From positions 1 to 11,021 of the forward strand of contig CAYQZH010000146.1 in NCBI GenBank assembly GCA_964421865.1: a stretch of DNA of 11,021 bases, in the 5' to 3' direction. The stretch comes from SBAX01 sp964421865. GTDB taxonomy: Bacteria; Planctomycetota; Phycisphaerae; UBA1845. The position numbers and the translations under genes were made by a program. The notes beneath the pieces are model-generated. The model made no database searches and was not told where the DNA came from. It was given only the letters and a program-made list of their open reading frames with translations. Below are positions 1-7,286 of this stretch, piece by piece; position 1 is the stretch's first letter, and every line of letters starts with the position of its first letter.

Positions 1-23
1 CGGCCGAGGGAACGATTGCGGAT

Positions 24-1838
24 TTGTCCTTGCGTGAACAATTTCAACTGGCCGAAGCCTTGCCCGCGGTTCGTCGTCGATTCGCCGAAACGCTACCGGT
101 GCGAGATTCCAAGCCGCTGGTGCGAGATTCCCATCTCGCACCAGCGGCCCACGCGCCGCCGGCTCTTTGCGAAGAACTGCTCTCGGTCATCCCGGAAGGA
201 CGTCGGCTGCGGCAAGGCATGCGCCGTGAACTCGCCAACCCGCTGATATCCCACATTGCTTCCCTGGGCGTCAACGTGACCTACGCGGATTCGATGCTGG
301 ACACGAAGTTCGTGGATGACTTTCTGACCGCGCTCATCATCCTCAAAGATGAACTGCAAGTGGCCCGCGCCCGCCTGCCCTTCGAGCCCGGCGGCGTGTC
401 GATCTACTTCCATCGCGTGCACTACAAACATCATTACCATGGTCCGATTGCGATCCATCGATTCCATTCGCAAGACGGCAGCCCCGTGGCTCGCGTGCGA
501 CTGAGGATTGATTTGCGGCAATTCGAGAGCGCGGCGCGATTCCAGGCGAACCTCCGCGATGCGGTGGAGAAACTAGAGCGCGGCGAGGGCGAGAGCAGCG
601 GAGCCATCCTGCTGGAAGACTACGGCCCAGGGCTAGAGAGCGTCTGTTGGGAGTTCAACACGGAGTTCTGGAAACGCCTGCGCGAGTTCGAGCAGGCCAC
701 CGGCAAGAGCTACGATGCCTCGATCGGCGGGTCCACCGACCACAACCTCGCCTACGCGCGGGCCTCCGCCCGGGCGCTGTTCGATAAAGTCCACGACCAT
801 CATTTGGGCGGCCAACAACTTTATGTCCTTGAGATCGGCGTCGCCTCCACCCACCGCGCCCGCTCGTTCCTCAACGAGTATCGCCGGATTTGCGAGCTGA
901 CCGGCACGGATTACTATCGCAACGCCACCTACGTCCTCGCGGACCGTTCGGACGCGCTTCTTGCCGGGGCCGCCGCCGAACTGTCGCGCGAGCACCCCTC
1001 CGTGGAGGCCGTCAAGATCGATGCCGGAAATCCCAGCGCTGCGCTCGCCCGGTATCACGGCCGTGTCATCCATGCCCACTTGTGCAACGTTTATGACAAC
1101 CTGCCCAGCGACTACTTGCTGTGGCTGGATGGATCGTGGTACCGAATCGAGGCTCGCCTCTATCTTCCCCGGCAGGCGTTCGACGAAATCCTCGCCCGAC
1201 ACAGCTTCGACCCCGCCGACCGCGCGACCCTCGAGGACGCACTAAAGGCACTGAACTCTACAAGGCAGGCATTAGGCAACGGGCAACAGGCACGAGGTCT
1301 AATGCCTAATGCCTATTGCCTAATGCCTGGGGTGGGGGGCTTCCTCGACTGGTCCAAGACGCGACTCCACGAGCTTGGGCGGCAACCCAACGCCTACATT
1401 CACTTCTGGATGGACCTGTTCGCCGCCCTTCGATTTGACGAACGCTACGTCGCCGTCAATGATGTGGAGGAACTGCTGCCCCAGGGAATCGCGGGGATCG
1501 ATCACCCGGGCGACGTGCTCCAAAGACACCTCGGCGGCACGCGCGACATCCGCGTCCATCTCAACCAGGCGGCCCTAAACGGGTTCGCTCAGCTTCTGCC
1601 CATCCTGCATCCTCACGGCACGCTGGAGATCGTGGATTTGTTCGTGCAGCGTTTGGAGGAGTACCACCAAGCCTTCAAAGGGCCGGCCAAATACGACGGC
1701 AGCACGGTCAACTGGCTCAACGGACCGTTGTTCCGTGCCGTAGCCGAACGCTTGGGCTGCACCGTCCGCTTTCAGCCCTTCCGCCCCTTTGACCCTCGAT
1801 CGGCTTCCGTCGCCCTTTTGGCTTATCCAGCCCAATGA
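24..1838 (+). CDS. Putative class I SAM-dependent methyltransferase, MidA-like (possibly 5' partial)
   Basis: This is a protein of about 604 aa if it starts at the TTG at 24. The frame has no stop back to base 3, so the gene may begin outside the window. Residues 265-335 (LYVLEIGVAS, then about 30 residues later TYVLADRSDALL) resemble the motif I and following strand of MidA/DUF185 methyltransferases, which methylate a complex I subunit in mitochondria and have unknown substrates in most bacteria. The usual glycine-rich ElGpGxG loop is degenerate here (E270-I-G-V-A-S), so SAM binding is not assured. A later segment (HAHLCNVYDNLPSDYLLW, 351-368) sits where MidA proteins have their conserved 'NE-DALP' strand. 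Two stretches look like repeat insertions translated in frame: residues 26-42 and about 415-435. The gene converges on the FG-GAP protein gene with 45 bp between stops. The frame and length make coding near certain; the function is inferred from a weak motif. Confidence 0.6.
   Translation: MSLREQFQLAEALPAVRRRFAETLPVRDSKPLVRDSHLAPAAHAPPALCEELLSVIPEGRRLRQGMRRELANPLISHIASLGVNVTYADSMLDTKFVDDFLTALIILKDELQVARARLPFEPGGVSIYFHRVHYKHHYHGPIAIHRFHSQDGSPVARVRLRIDLRQFESAARFQANLRDAVEKLERGEGESSGAILLEDYGPGLESVCWEFNTEFWKRLREFEQATGKSYDASIGGSTDHNLAYARASARALFDKVHDHHLGGQQLYVLEIGVASTHRARSFLNEYRRICELTGTDYYRNATYVLADRSDALLAGAAAELSREHPSVEAVKIDAGNPSAALARYHGRVIHAHLCNVYDNLPSDYLLWLDGSWYRIEARLYLPRQAFDEILARHSFDPADRATLEDALKALNSTRQALGNGQQARGLMPNAYCLMPGVGGFLDWSKTRLHELGRQPNAYIHFWMDLFAALRFDERYVAVNDVEELLPQGIAGIDHPGDVLQRHLGGTRDIRVHLNQAALNGFAQLLPILHPHGTLEIVDLFVQRLEEYHQAFKGPAKYDGSTVNWLNGPLFRAVAERLGCTVRFQPFRPFDPRSASVALLAYPAQ
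98..148. repeat. Palindromic repeat inside the methyltransferase-like gene
   Basis: The 13-mer GGTGCGAGATTCC occurs twice in direct orientation (98-110 and 119-131). The second copy is part of a perfect 16-bp inverted repeat, GCCGCTGGTGCGAGAT (113-128) against 133-148, with a four-base loop TCCC. The element is translated in frame as part of a low-complexity insert (VRDSKPLVRDSHLAPAA) near the N-terminus. This is directly visible; that it is a mobile or REP-like insertion is inference. Confidence 0.75.
1266..1329. repeat. Inverted repeat insertion of AATGCCTA type inside coding DNA
   Basis: A 14-bp perfect inverted repeat, CAGGCATTAGGCAA (1266-1279) against 1316-1329, encloses further copies of the same words (TAATGCCTAATGCCTATTGCC). 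It is read in frame as about 21 residues (ALGNGQQARGLMPNAYCLMPG), which look unlike the surrounding protein. It is probably a second short-repeat insertion tolerated as a surface loop. Confidence 0.7.
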
Positions 1839-1883
1839 GATGCACACGCCGTCGTAAGTGACCCGGCATCGCAGGCTTTAAGC

Positions 1884-3713
1884 TCATTTCCCGGCTGGCC
1901 AGATGGCGCACTGTCCGGCTTGGGGAACGGGATGCGTGCTGGTCGTACCGTCGGGCCAATCGACACGCGCGAAATCGTCTGCGAAGCCCGTGATGAAGAT
2001 ACGGGGATCGTGACTGCACTGATAGCCGTGCCCGGGCCAGTGGTAATGATGCCACGCCCCGATGCGTATGTGAGCCCCGTGAGGGCTAAGTCCCCCGTTT
2101 CGCGTACGAAGAGTTATGACGGCCGCCTGCTGGTTAGACTGATTCTCAAAAACCACCAGAGGGCCGTTGTGTTGGACGGCCACAATATCAATATCCCCAT
2201 CGTTATCCAGGTCTCCCGACGCAATCGCCCGGAGACTGAAGGCGATCGTCTGTTCCCGGTCTGCACTCCCCGCGGGGCGCCGGACGGAATCGCAAGCGGG
2301 CCATCCGAACGCCCGTGCGGGCGGCAGTTCCACAAGCCGCTCCCGGGCAGTTCCCAGGTAGACCCGCGGCGACAGTTCGTATCGGTCTTCCGGATCACCT
2401 AGTCCGTTTACCTGTGGGTAGATTTGCCCGTTGGCGACAAAGACGTCTCGTCGTCCGTCCTGGTCGAAATCGGCCACTGTGATCCCCCACCCCAGTTCAG
2501 GTCGATGCCGGTCGGAGCCGATTTCGCGGCTCCGGTCTTCGAGGTATCCTCCTTGGTTGCGGTAATAAGTAGTTTTTTCACCCGCAAAATTCGTAGTCAG
2601 AACATCCAGCCAGCCGCGATCAAAGAGATCGGCGGCGGCCACACCCATCCCAGACTCATGCATTCCTTCCGCATTCAGCGCCCCGCCTCGCAATTGTCCT
2701 ATGGACACAAAGCGTCGCCGGTCCTCGTTCTTCAAATAGATGTTCGGCCCCACATCGACCGCGACATAGATATCCACGTTGCCGTCGGCGTCGAAATCAC
2801 CCGCGCCCAAACCCATGCCCCGATGGCCGGCGGTGGCCGCAAGCCCCCAGTCCTCGGAGACCTCCGTGAACTCGCCCCGTGCAGTCTGAAGGTACAACGC
2901 ATCGCGCTGGCCCTCATAACGCCACGGACCGCACCCGGTCACCACGCCCCGATACAAACACGGGCCTCCGCCGGCTTCGGTTTCCGGGACCGCGTCGGGA
3001 TCAAAGTGGACGTAGTGGCTGACATACAGGTCGAGTTTCCCGTCCCCATCAAAATCAGCAAACACGGCTGACGAGCTCCACCCGGACCCGCCCACACCGC
3101 CCTCCGCGGTAAGGTCGGTGAACGTTCCGTCGCCGTTGTTGCGGTATAGAACATTCGATCCCCAGTTCGTCACATAGAGATCCATGTCCCCGTCGTCATC
3201 GTAATCAGCCGCAGTGCAGCCATTGCTCCAGGCCTGTCCGCCTACGCCTGCCTGTGAGGTCACATCTACAAAGCGAAGGTCGTCGAGATTGCGGTACAGA
3301 CGACAACCGGGATGCTCGCCCCTCCGCCACGCTTCCAGCGTCCCTCCGTTCGTCACGAAGATATCCATCCACCCGTCGTTGTCGAAATCCAGCAAGCAAA
3401 CCCCTTGACCGTTCTGCTCGACGATGGGTAGCTGCGCCTTGGAGCCGGAAATGTTCCGGTATTCCAGCCCGGGCAGGTTGGTGTGAACGCGGAACAAGGG
3501 CTCGGCGCCCAAGGTCAGTATTGGCGAAATCTGAACGATGACTGCCGTGAGCACGCGCCGTAACGGCGAGCCGTCGAGGCGGTGGGCGCCTTTGAAATCG
3601 AGCGAGTTGCGTCGCCAAGGAATGGTCACACAAGCTTGCGGCACATCAACTTTGTGGAGTCGCACCACGGACCCTGGGCAACGGCCGTTGAACAAGCCAA
3701 CGCGCCTATCCAA
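1884..3713 (-). CDS. Secreted FG-GAP/VCBS repeat protein with C-terminal ASPIC/UnbV domain
   Basis: The frame encodes up to 609 aa. Seven calcium-binding type DxDxDG-x-x-D blades are visible: residues 109-117, 170-178, 220-228, 306-314, 362-370 (degenerate, DLFDRGWLD), 415-423 and 501-509. This is the pattern of FG-GAP/VCBS beta-propellers. Residues about 525-605 (SNQQAAVITL... ending RVDWPDGTTS) match the ASPIC/UnbV domain that ends the CRTAC1-like family. Such proteins are exported and calcium-stabilised; their ligands are mostly unknown. A hydrophobic stretch at 54-70 (VLTAVIVQISPILTLGA) preceded by RR looks like a signal sequence. The start at 3713 is a TTG without a clear Shine-Dalgarno. 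Internal GTG codons at 3629 (residue 29) or 3554 (residue 54) would put the hydrophobic stretch nearer the N-terminus and are plausible. Domain identity is strong, the exact start is not, and substrate or adhesion role is unknown. Confidence 0.88.
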   Translation of the reverse strand: MDRRVGLFNGRCPGSVVRLHKVDVPQACVTIPWRRNSLDFKGAHRLDGSPLRRVLTAVIVQISPILTLGAEPLFRVHTNLPGLEYRNISGSKAQLPIVEQNGQGVCLLDFDNDGWMDIFVTNGGTLEAWRRGEHPGCRLYRNLDDLRFVDVTSQAGVGGQAWSNGCTAADYDDDGDMDLYVTNWGSNVLYRNNGDGTFTDLTAEGGVGGSGWSSSAVFADFDGDGKLDLYVSHYVHFDPDAVPETEAGGGPCLYRGVVTGCGPWRYEGQRDALYLQTARGEFTEVSEDWGLAATAGHRGMGLGAGDFDADGNVDIYVAVDVGPNIYLKNEDRRRFVSIGQLRGGALNAEGMHESGMGVAAADLFDRGWLDVLTTNFAGEKTTYYRNQGGYLEDRSREIGSDRHRPELGWGITVADFDQDGRRDVFVANGQIYPQVNGLGDPEDRYELSPRVYLGTARERLVELPPARAFGWPACDSVRRPAGSADREQTIAFSLRAIASGDLDNDGDIDIVAVQHNGPLVVFENQSNQQAAVITLRTRNGGLSPHGAHIRIGAWHHYHWPGHGYQCSHDPRIFITGFADDFARVDWPDGTTSTHPVPQAGQCAIWPAGK

Positions 3714-3797
3714 CCAGCATGGAGTCTCTCTCGGATGTCGCCCATCGACCCGCGATGAATCGGAGGGCTACTCTCCCGCCGTGCCCCTCGACACGAT

Positions 3798-3816
3798 GTC
3801 GGGTCGATGACCCGAC
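3798..3816. terminator. Hairpin in the spacer between the FG-GAP and ParA-fusion genes
   Basis: A perfect 8-bp stem GTCGGGTC / GACCCGAC has a three-base loop (GAT). It lies 47 bp downstream of the ParA-fusion stop on the minus strand and about 85 bp upstream of the FG-GAP gene. There is no T-run on the minus-strand side, so it is at best an atypical terminator and may instead be a dispersed palindrome. Confidence 0.4.
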
Positions 3817-3822
3817 CTACGC

Positions 3823-3852
3823 CTCATTCACAATTCCGCATTCACCATTCAG
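3823..3852. repeat. Short dispersed repeat of the GAATG / GGAATTGTGAATG type
   Basis: The minus strand reads GAATGGTGAATGCGGAATTG followed by TGAATGAGG, a run of degenerate GAATG-containing words just after the ParA-fusion stop. Similar word runs occur at 5361-5391 and 8151-8182, each in a gene-free spacer. The family resemblance is visible; function is unknown. Confidence 0.5.
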
Positions 3853-3862
3853 CAGACCAACG

Positions 3863-5326
3863 CTACTGCTTGATTTCCACGACCGAGTTCAGTTCCCCGT
3901 ACTCGTTGGTTTCGATGGTCGGGTTGAAGAGGTCGTGGGACCAGCGGCCGTCGACGACCAGGCGGTAGCGATAGCGGCCTCGGGGCAGCTTCAACCGGGC
4001 CTCGAAGTCGCCATCGGGCAGGCGGCGCATGGGCGTGGTGTGCGGCATCCAATCGTTGAAGTCGCCGGCGATCTGGATTTCGTTCGCTTCGGGACGGTGG
4101 CTGCGGAAAATCACCACCTCGCCCTCCTGTCGAACGCCGTAAATGGCCTCGATCTTGCGGTCGATTTCCTCGTGCGATGCGGCCGGCTGCGGTACGGGCG
4201 TCTTCATCGGACCCTGCGGCGTGACCATAGGCATGAGCGGCTCCGCGGGCGACCCTTGCATCGGCGGTCTTGTAGGCTGAGGCGGCGGCTGGACGGGCTT
4301 GACCGTCGGCTGACGCGGCGTGGCGGGGCGAGCGGGCGTCATCGGTTTCGCAACGGCGGCCGGGGCCACGCGAGCGTTCACGCTCTCGAAGGCCACCTCC
4401 GGGACGGCCGGCACATCGAGCGGCGGAAGGATCGTCGCAGGCCGCGTCGCCGCCGTCCGACGGCTTTCGATCAGCGTGGCGGTGGTAGCGAGCAGCCGCT
4501 CCGCATCCTTCGCCAGCCGTTCCATGTGTTGCAACATCTCCGGCGTGGGCACGCGCGGCGGTTCCGCGGCGAGCAACTCCCGGGCCAGCTTCTCGAAGTC
4601 CCTCGCCCCCATGCTCGTCGGGGCGAACTCCGTGATCGGTTGGCCGAAGCTCGCTCCCTCCTTGAGCTTGGTGTTGAAGTTGACGATCGTCTCGTACACC
4701 AGCCCCTTGTACCGGTTGCGCAGCTCGGCCAGGATTTCGCGGGCCAGCTTGGTCCGCACGTCGTATTGGTTGGGGAGGATGCGCATCACCGGTTTGACGC
4801 CGTTCCGCTCGCTGATCTGCTCAATGGTGGCGAGCTGTCGGGTCAGGCCGTGCAACGAAAAGTATCCGGTGTCCACCGGGATGATGACCTCCTGGGCCGC
4901 CCGCAGACCGTTTTTCATCAGCATCCCCAGGTGCGGCGGGCAATCGACCACGCAATAGTCATAGCGGCTCGTCTCGGCCTGCAGCAAGTCGTGGAGCAAG
5001 GTCTCGGCGTCCTCACGGTCTCCCAGTCGCGGTTCCAAGGCCGCCAGACCCACCTTCGATGGCGCTAGATCCAGGTTCGGGGCGATCTGCCACGTAATGC
5101 GAGAAAGTTCGATCGGCTGGCCTTCGATTCGTCCGAGGAGGCAATCGAGGATGGAGAGGTCGATCTGTTCGTCGGGAACGGCCATCCCCAGCGCGCAATG
5201 AGCCTGGGGATCCAAATCGACCAGGAGAACTCGCCGGGCCTCTCGAGCGATTGAGGCCGCCAAGTTGATCGCGACCGTGGTCTTGCCACAGCCGCCCTTC
5301 TGATTGGCGATCGTAATAGTGCGCAC
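3863..5326 (-). CDS. ParA/Soj-type ATPase fused to a C-terminal glycogen-binding (CBM48/AMPK-beta) domain
   Basis: The protein is 487 aa from a GTG start. Residues 1-255 are a ParA/MinD-superfamily ATPase: deviant Walker A K10-G-G-C-G-K-T-T17 with the signature lysine K10, VDLDPQ at 36-41, and a Walker B-like strand YCVVDCPP (123-130, D128). Such ATPases dimerise on ATP and position DNA or protein cargo on the nucleoid. Residues about 256-290 are charged and helical. Residues about 295-385 are a Pro/Ala/Thr-rich linker. Residues about 395-487 form an E-set carbohydrate-binding domain of the AMPK-beta/CBM48 kind, with VVIFRSHRP, AGDFNDW (420-426) and YRYRLVVDGRW (452-462), which normally binds glycogen or starch-like glucans. 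The body of the ATPase is full length (usual ParA about 250-290 aa). No ParB gene lies beside it, so this is probably an orphan ParA. Cargo, and whether the domain binds glucan, are inference. Confidence 0.92.
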   Translation of the reverse strand: MRTITIANQKGGCGKTTVAINLAASIAREARRVLLVDLDPQAHCALGMAVPDEQIDLSILDCLLGRIEGQPIELSRITWQIAPNLDLAPSKVGLAALEPRLGDREDAETLLHDLLQAETSRYDYCVVDCPPHLGMLMKNGLRAAQEVIIPVDTGYFSLHGLTRQLATIEQISERNGVKPVMRILPNQYDVRTKLAREILAELRNRYKGLVYETIVNFNTKLKEGASFGQPITEFAPTSMGARDFEKLARELLAAEPPRVPTPEMLQHMERLAKDAERLLATTATLIESRRTAATRPATILPPLDVPAVPEVAFESVNARVAPAAVAKPMTPARPATPRQPTVKPVQPPPQPTRPPMQGSPAEPLMPMVTPQGPMKTPVPQPAASHEEIDRKIEAIYGVRQEGEVVIFRSHRPEANEIQIAGDFNDWMPHTTPMRRLPDGDFEARLKLPRGRYRYRLVVDGRWSHDLFNPTIETNEYGELNSVVEIKQ

Positions 5327-5360
5327 GGATAACCCTGGTCCTTACTCGCCCTGCGACGAG

Positions 5361-5467
5361 CGAATGACGGATGGCGAATGACGAACGGCGAAAACGCGGG
5401 GAGACTACATCCCCGACCTTAGGGTACGACCCCGCTTCCGATTTTCGCTGTTCGCGATTCGACATTC
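5361..5467. repeat. Composite inverted-repeat element upstream of the ParA-fusion gene
   Basis: The left arm 5369-5394 and the reverse complement of the right arm 5442-5467 agree at 21 of 26 bases. Inside them GCGGGG (5396-5401) pairs with CCCCGC (5430-5435). The left arm is made of the GAATG-type words also seen at 3823 and 8151. It lies 35 bp upstream of the ParA-fusion start, so it could be a folded leader, but it reads more like a degenerate MITE or REP element. Confidence 0.55.
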
Positions 5468-5470
5468 CGA

Positions 5471-5762
5471 GGGAGGCGTGCCGACCTAGCCGATTCGCGG
5501 GGCCGCCTCCTGCCGCCCGACAATCGGTCCACAAGGAAAACCGCCCCGAAGAGGGCTGCCCGGCGTCCGCGGCCCGATCCATCCATGATCCGACGACCGT
5601 GGACCGACCCGTCAGCAGGGGACGATCCTCCGCTCCGACGTATCGGATATCAGCACTGAGAAACTTGAGAGCGGCTCGGTCGGGTTCCGCGATCACAGTA
5701 TTGCCGTTTCGCGCGACCGCCTGAATCAGCATTGCCGTCGGCGGTCGCCGATGGCGAGCCGT
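5471..5762. other. Gene-free spacer
   Basis: No convincing gene was found between the inverted-repeat element and the NTF2-like gene. A minus-strand frame opens at 5732 but runs across the ParA start in another frame and shows no recognisable domain. Its first 40 residues could at most be a decayed or very small gene. No RNA gene or promoter was recognised. Confidence 0.4.
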
Positions 5763-6224
5763 CTACGGCGCGTCGACCGAGGTATGGTCGTGGACAATGA
5801 CCCATTTCCCCGCGTTTTTCCGCAGCACAAGGCTGAACGCGCCCCCGATGGGCTCGGTTCGCTCCAGACGCCAGCGGCCCAGCACCAGGGCAACGCCGGG
5901 GCCGACTTCGGTAATTTCCAAATCGTTGAACGTCAGGCGCCCCATCGCCTCACGGGTGGGATACCGGTGATGATAGCGCTCGAGTGTAGCTTGCCAACCC
6001 CGGGTCACGTGCCCGCCGGAGCTGAAGGTCAAATCGGGCGAATGCCAATAGGGAACCATGAAGGCGTCGATGTCGCCGGCGTTCCAGGCCTGGGCCTGCC
6101 GTTCGAGCAATCGAGGAATCTCCTCGCGGGCCATGTGCTTTCCGCCGGTCGACGCGCAACCCGTCCCGAAAATCAGGGTGCTCATCCACGACACGCCGAA
6201 ACAAATCCGTCGGTTCTTACTCAT
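5763..6224 (-). CDS. NTF2-like (SnoaL/DUF4440-type) putative lipoprotein
   Basis: The protein is 153 aa from the ATG at 6224. I chose this start because it gives a compact lipoprotein signal: MSKNRR, a hydrophobic core, then FGTGC with the lipidated Cys at 23. The frame stays open upstream to 6311, but those 29 residues have no signal character. After the signal, residues 33-153 show the NTF2-like fold pattern of the DUF4440/SnoaL group: the helix ERQAQAWNAGDIDAFMVPYW, then F67-S-S-G-G-H-V-T-R-G-W-Q, and the terminal strand KWVIVHDHTS. This small cone-shaped fold serves as a ligand-binding or enzyme-like pocket; no specific catalytic residues can be assigned. The lipobox is imperfect (G-T-G-C), so lipidation is likely but not certain. 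It probably faces the periplasm. It is divergent from the SPOR-like gene. Confidence 0.8.
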   Translation of the reverse strand: MSKNRRICFGVSWMSTLIFGTGCASTGGKHMAREEIPRLLERQAQAWNAGDIDAFMVPYWHSPDLTFSSGGHVTRGWQATLERYHHRYPTREAMGRLTFNDLEITEVGPGVALVLGRWRLERTEPIGGAFSLVLRKNAGKWVIVHDHTSVDAP

Positions 6225-6336
6225 CGCTGCCCGAAACAGTCGGCTGACGCCGGAGTGTAGAGCATCGCGAACCCCACGGGAAGCCGGGCAAAACCTCGTT
6301 GTCCGCCTCAACCGGCTGGGTACGTGTAGGGTCGCC

Positions 6337-6364
6337 TTGCAAAAGACGACAGACCGGTTATCCT
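6337..6364 (+). promoter_or_regulatory. Possible sigma70-type promoter for the SPOR-like / small basic protein unit
   Basis: TTGCAA (6337-6342) and TATCCT (6359-6364) are 16 bp apart, each matching four of six consensus bases. Transcription would start near 6371, just before the ribosome binding site AAGGGAG (6373-6379). It sits in the divergent spacer where a promoter is expected, but the match is weak. Confidence 0.3.
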
Positions 6365-6401
6365 AGGTGCCGAAGGGAGTTTGAGCATGGAGGCGAGAAA
6401 A

Positions 6402-7271
6402 ATGGCCAAGGGCAAGCGAGGCCCGGCGCTGTTCGAGCTTCTCGGCGACGATGGCGGGCGGACAGCCGGCGGAGTCAAGGTCCCGAGTTTGTGGTCCCGG
6501 CACAACCGCATCGTCGATCTACATGCGGCGCGGGCCGTGCGGTCTGCTGAGGACTCCGCGGGGCCCCTCGAAGCGCCGCCGTGTTCGGGGGTCACGAGCA
6601 CCGGGGCTCGGCCCTTTTTCGAGGTGGCCGGCGAACGAATTTGCGTCTCGTTCACGAGCGTTGCGGCTGCGGTCGCCGTGTTTGTGGCGCTTGCGACCGT
6701 CCTGGTTTCGTACGGAGTGGGAGCGCGGCGCGGTGACGATGCGGGCTTCCGGCGCGGTTTCGACGCCGGACGCGCGGCGGGCGCCACGGCCCCCGGCGAT
6801 GAGATCGCGACGGCGCGAAAGGAACCTCCCGCGACGTACCTGCTGGGCGGATTGCTGGAGGAGGCGGGGAGCAAGACGGCTGGCGGCGGGGTACGCGAAG
6901 ACCGGGCGGCGCCGAAGGGTGCTGCGGCTGCGATGCCGAGAACGCCCGCGGTTTCGAGCTCGGCGAGTGGTTGGGTTCGGGACCTGACGTATATAGTGGT
7001 CCAGGAGTTTCCGGCCGCGAGCGTGGACAAGGCGCGAAACGCAAGGGAGTTTTTGGGGCAGCGAGGCGTGAATGCGGAGTTGGCGCCGTTAAACACGGGC
7101 ACGATCCTCCTCATCGCGACGCAGGGCTACAACCATAAGGACCCTGCGCAGAAGCGTCTCGCGGAGCAGTTGTTGGACAAGGTCCGCACGATCGGCACGC
7201 AGTACTATGCCGCGGGCGGTGGATACAGACTGGAAGGCTATTTCAAGACGTTGAAGCGCGACACTTGGTAA
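6402..7271 (+). CDS. Single-pass membrane protein with SPOR-like C-terminal domain
   Basis: The protein is 289 aa from ATG 6402, preceded by GGAGG (6389-6393) at a good distance. An alternative in-frame ATG at 6387 is served by AAGGGAG (6373-6379), and either could be used. The N-terminus MAKGKRGPALFELL is basic and probably cytoplasmic. A membrane helix spans about residues 82-106 (VSFTSVAAAVAVFVALATVLVSYGVG). A low-complexity Ala/Gly linker follows. Residues about 194-285 (LTYIVVQEFPAASVDKARNA... ending EGYFKTLKR) have the beta-alpha-beta layout of a SPOR-like domain, with alternating short strands and the helix VDKARNAREFLGQRG. SPOR domains bind denuded peptidoglycan; here the match is by pattern only. 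It is followed after 15 bp by the small basic protein gene, so the two are likely co-transcribed. Function is unknown; a link to cell envelope or division is inference. Confidence 0.82.
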   Translation: MAKGKRGPALFELLGDDGGRTAGGVKVPSLWSRHNRIVDLHAARAVRSAEDSAGPLEAPPCSGVTSTGARPFFEVAGERICVSFTSVAAAVAVFVALATVLVSYGVGARRGDDAGFRRGFDAGRAAGATAPGDEIATARKEPPATYLLGGLLEEAGSKTAGGGVREDRAAPKGAAAAMPRTPAVSSSASGWVRDLTYIVVQEFPAASVDKARNAREFLGQRGVNAELAPLNTGTILLIATQGYNHKDPAQKRLAEQLLDKVRTIGTQYYAAGGGYRLEGYFKTLKRDTW

Positions 7272-7286
7272 AGGGGAGTTCATCCG

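Noticed and set aside
1839..1883. Terminator between the convergent genes
   Set aside because: No stem-loop with a T-run could be found in the 45-bp spacer.
3719..5068. Long plus-strand frame (449 codons) opposite the ParA-fusion gene
   Set aside because: It is antisense to a clear ParA ATPase, is Arg/His-rich without domains, and arises from the codon bias of the real gene.
5013..5732. Minus-strand frame of 239 codons overlapping the ParA start
   Set aside because: It overlaps the ParA N-terminus in another frame, passes through the GAATG-type repeat and has no recognisable domain. Its first 40 residues might be a small or decayed gene, but there is no support.
6003..6014. Second CACGTG core (GGTCACGTGCCC), considered as another parS
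   Set aside because: The flanks do not form the TGTTNCACGTGNAACA palindrome, and it lies inside the NTF2-like coding region.
6308..7114. Minus-strand frame of 268 codons opposite the SPOR-like gene
   Set aside because: It is low-complexity Pro/Arg/Ser-rich and antisense to a gene with good ribosome binding sites, a membrane helix and a structured C-terminus.
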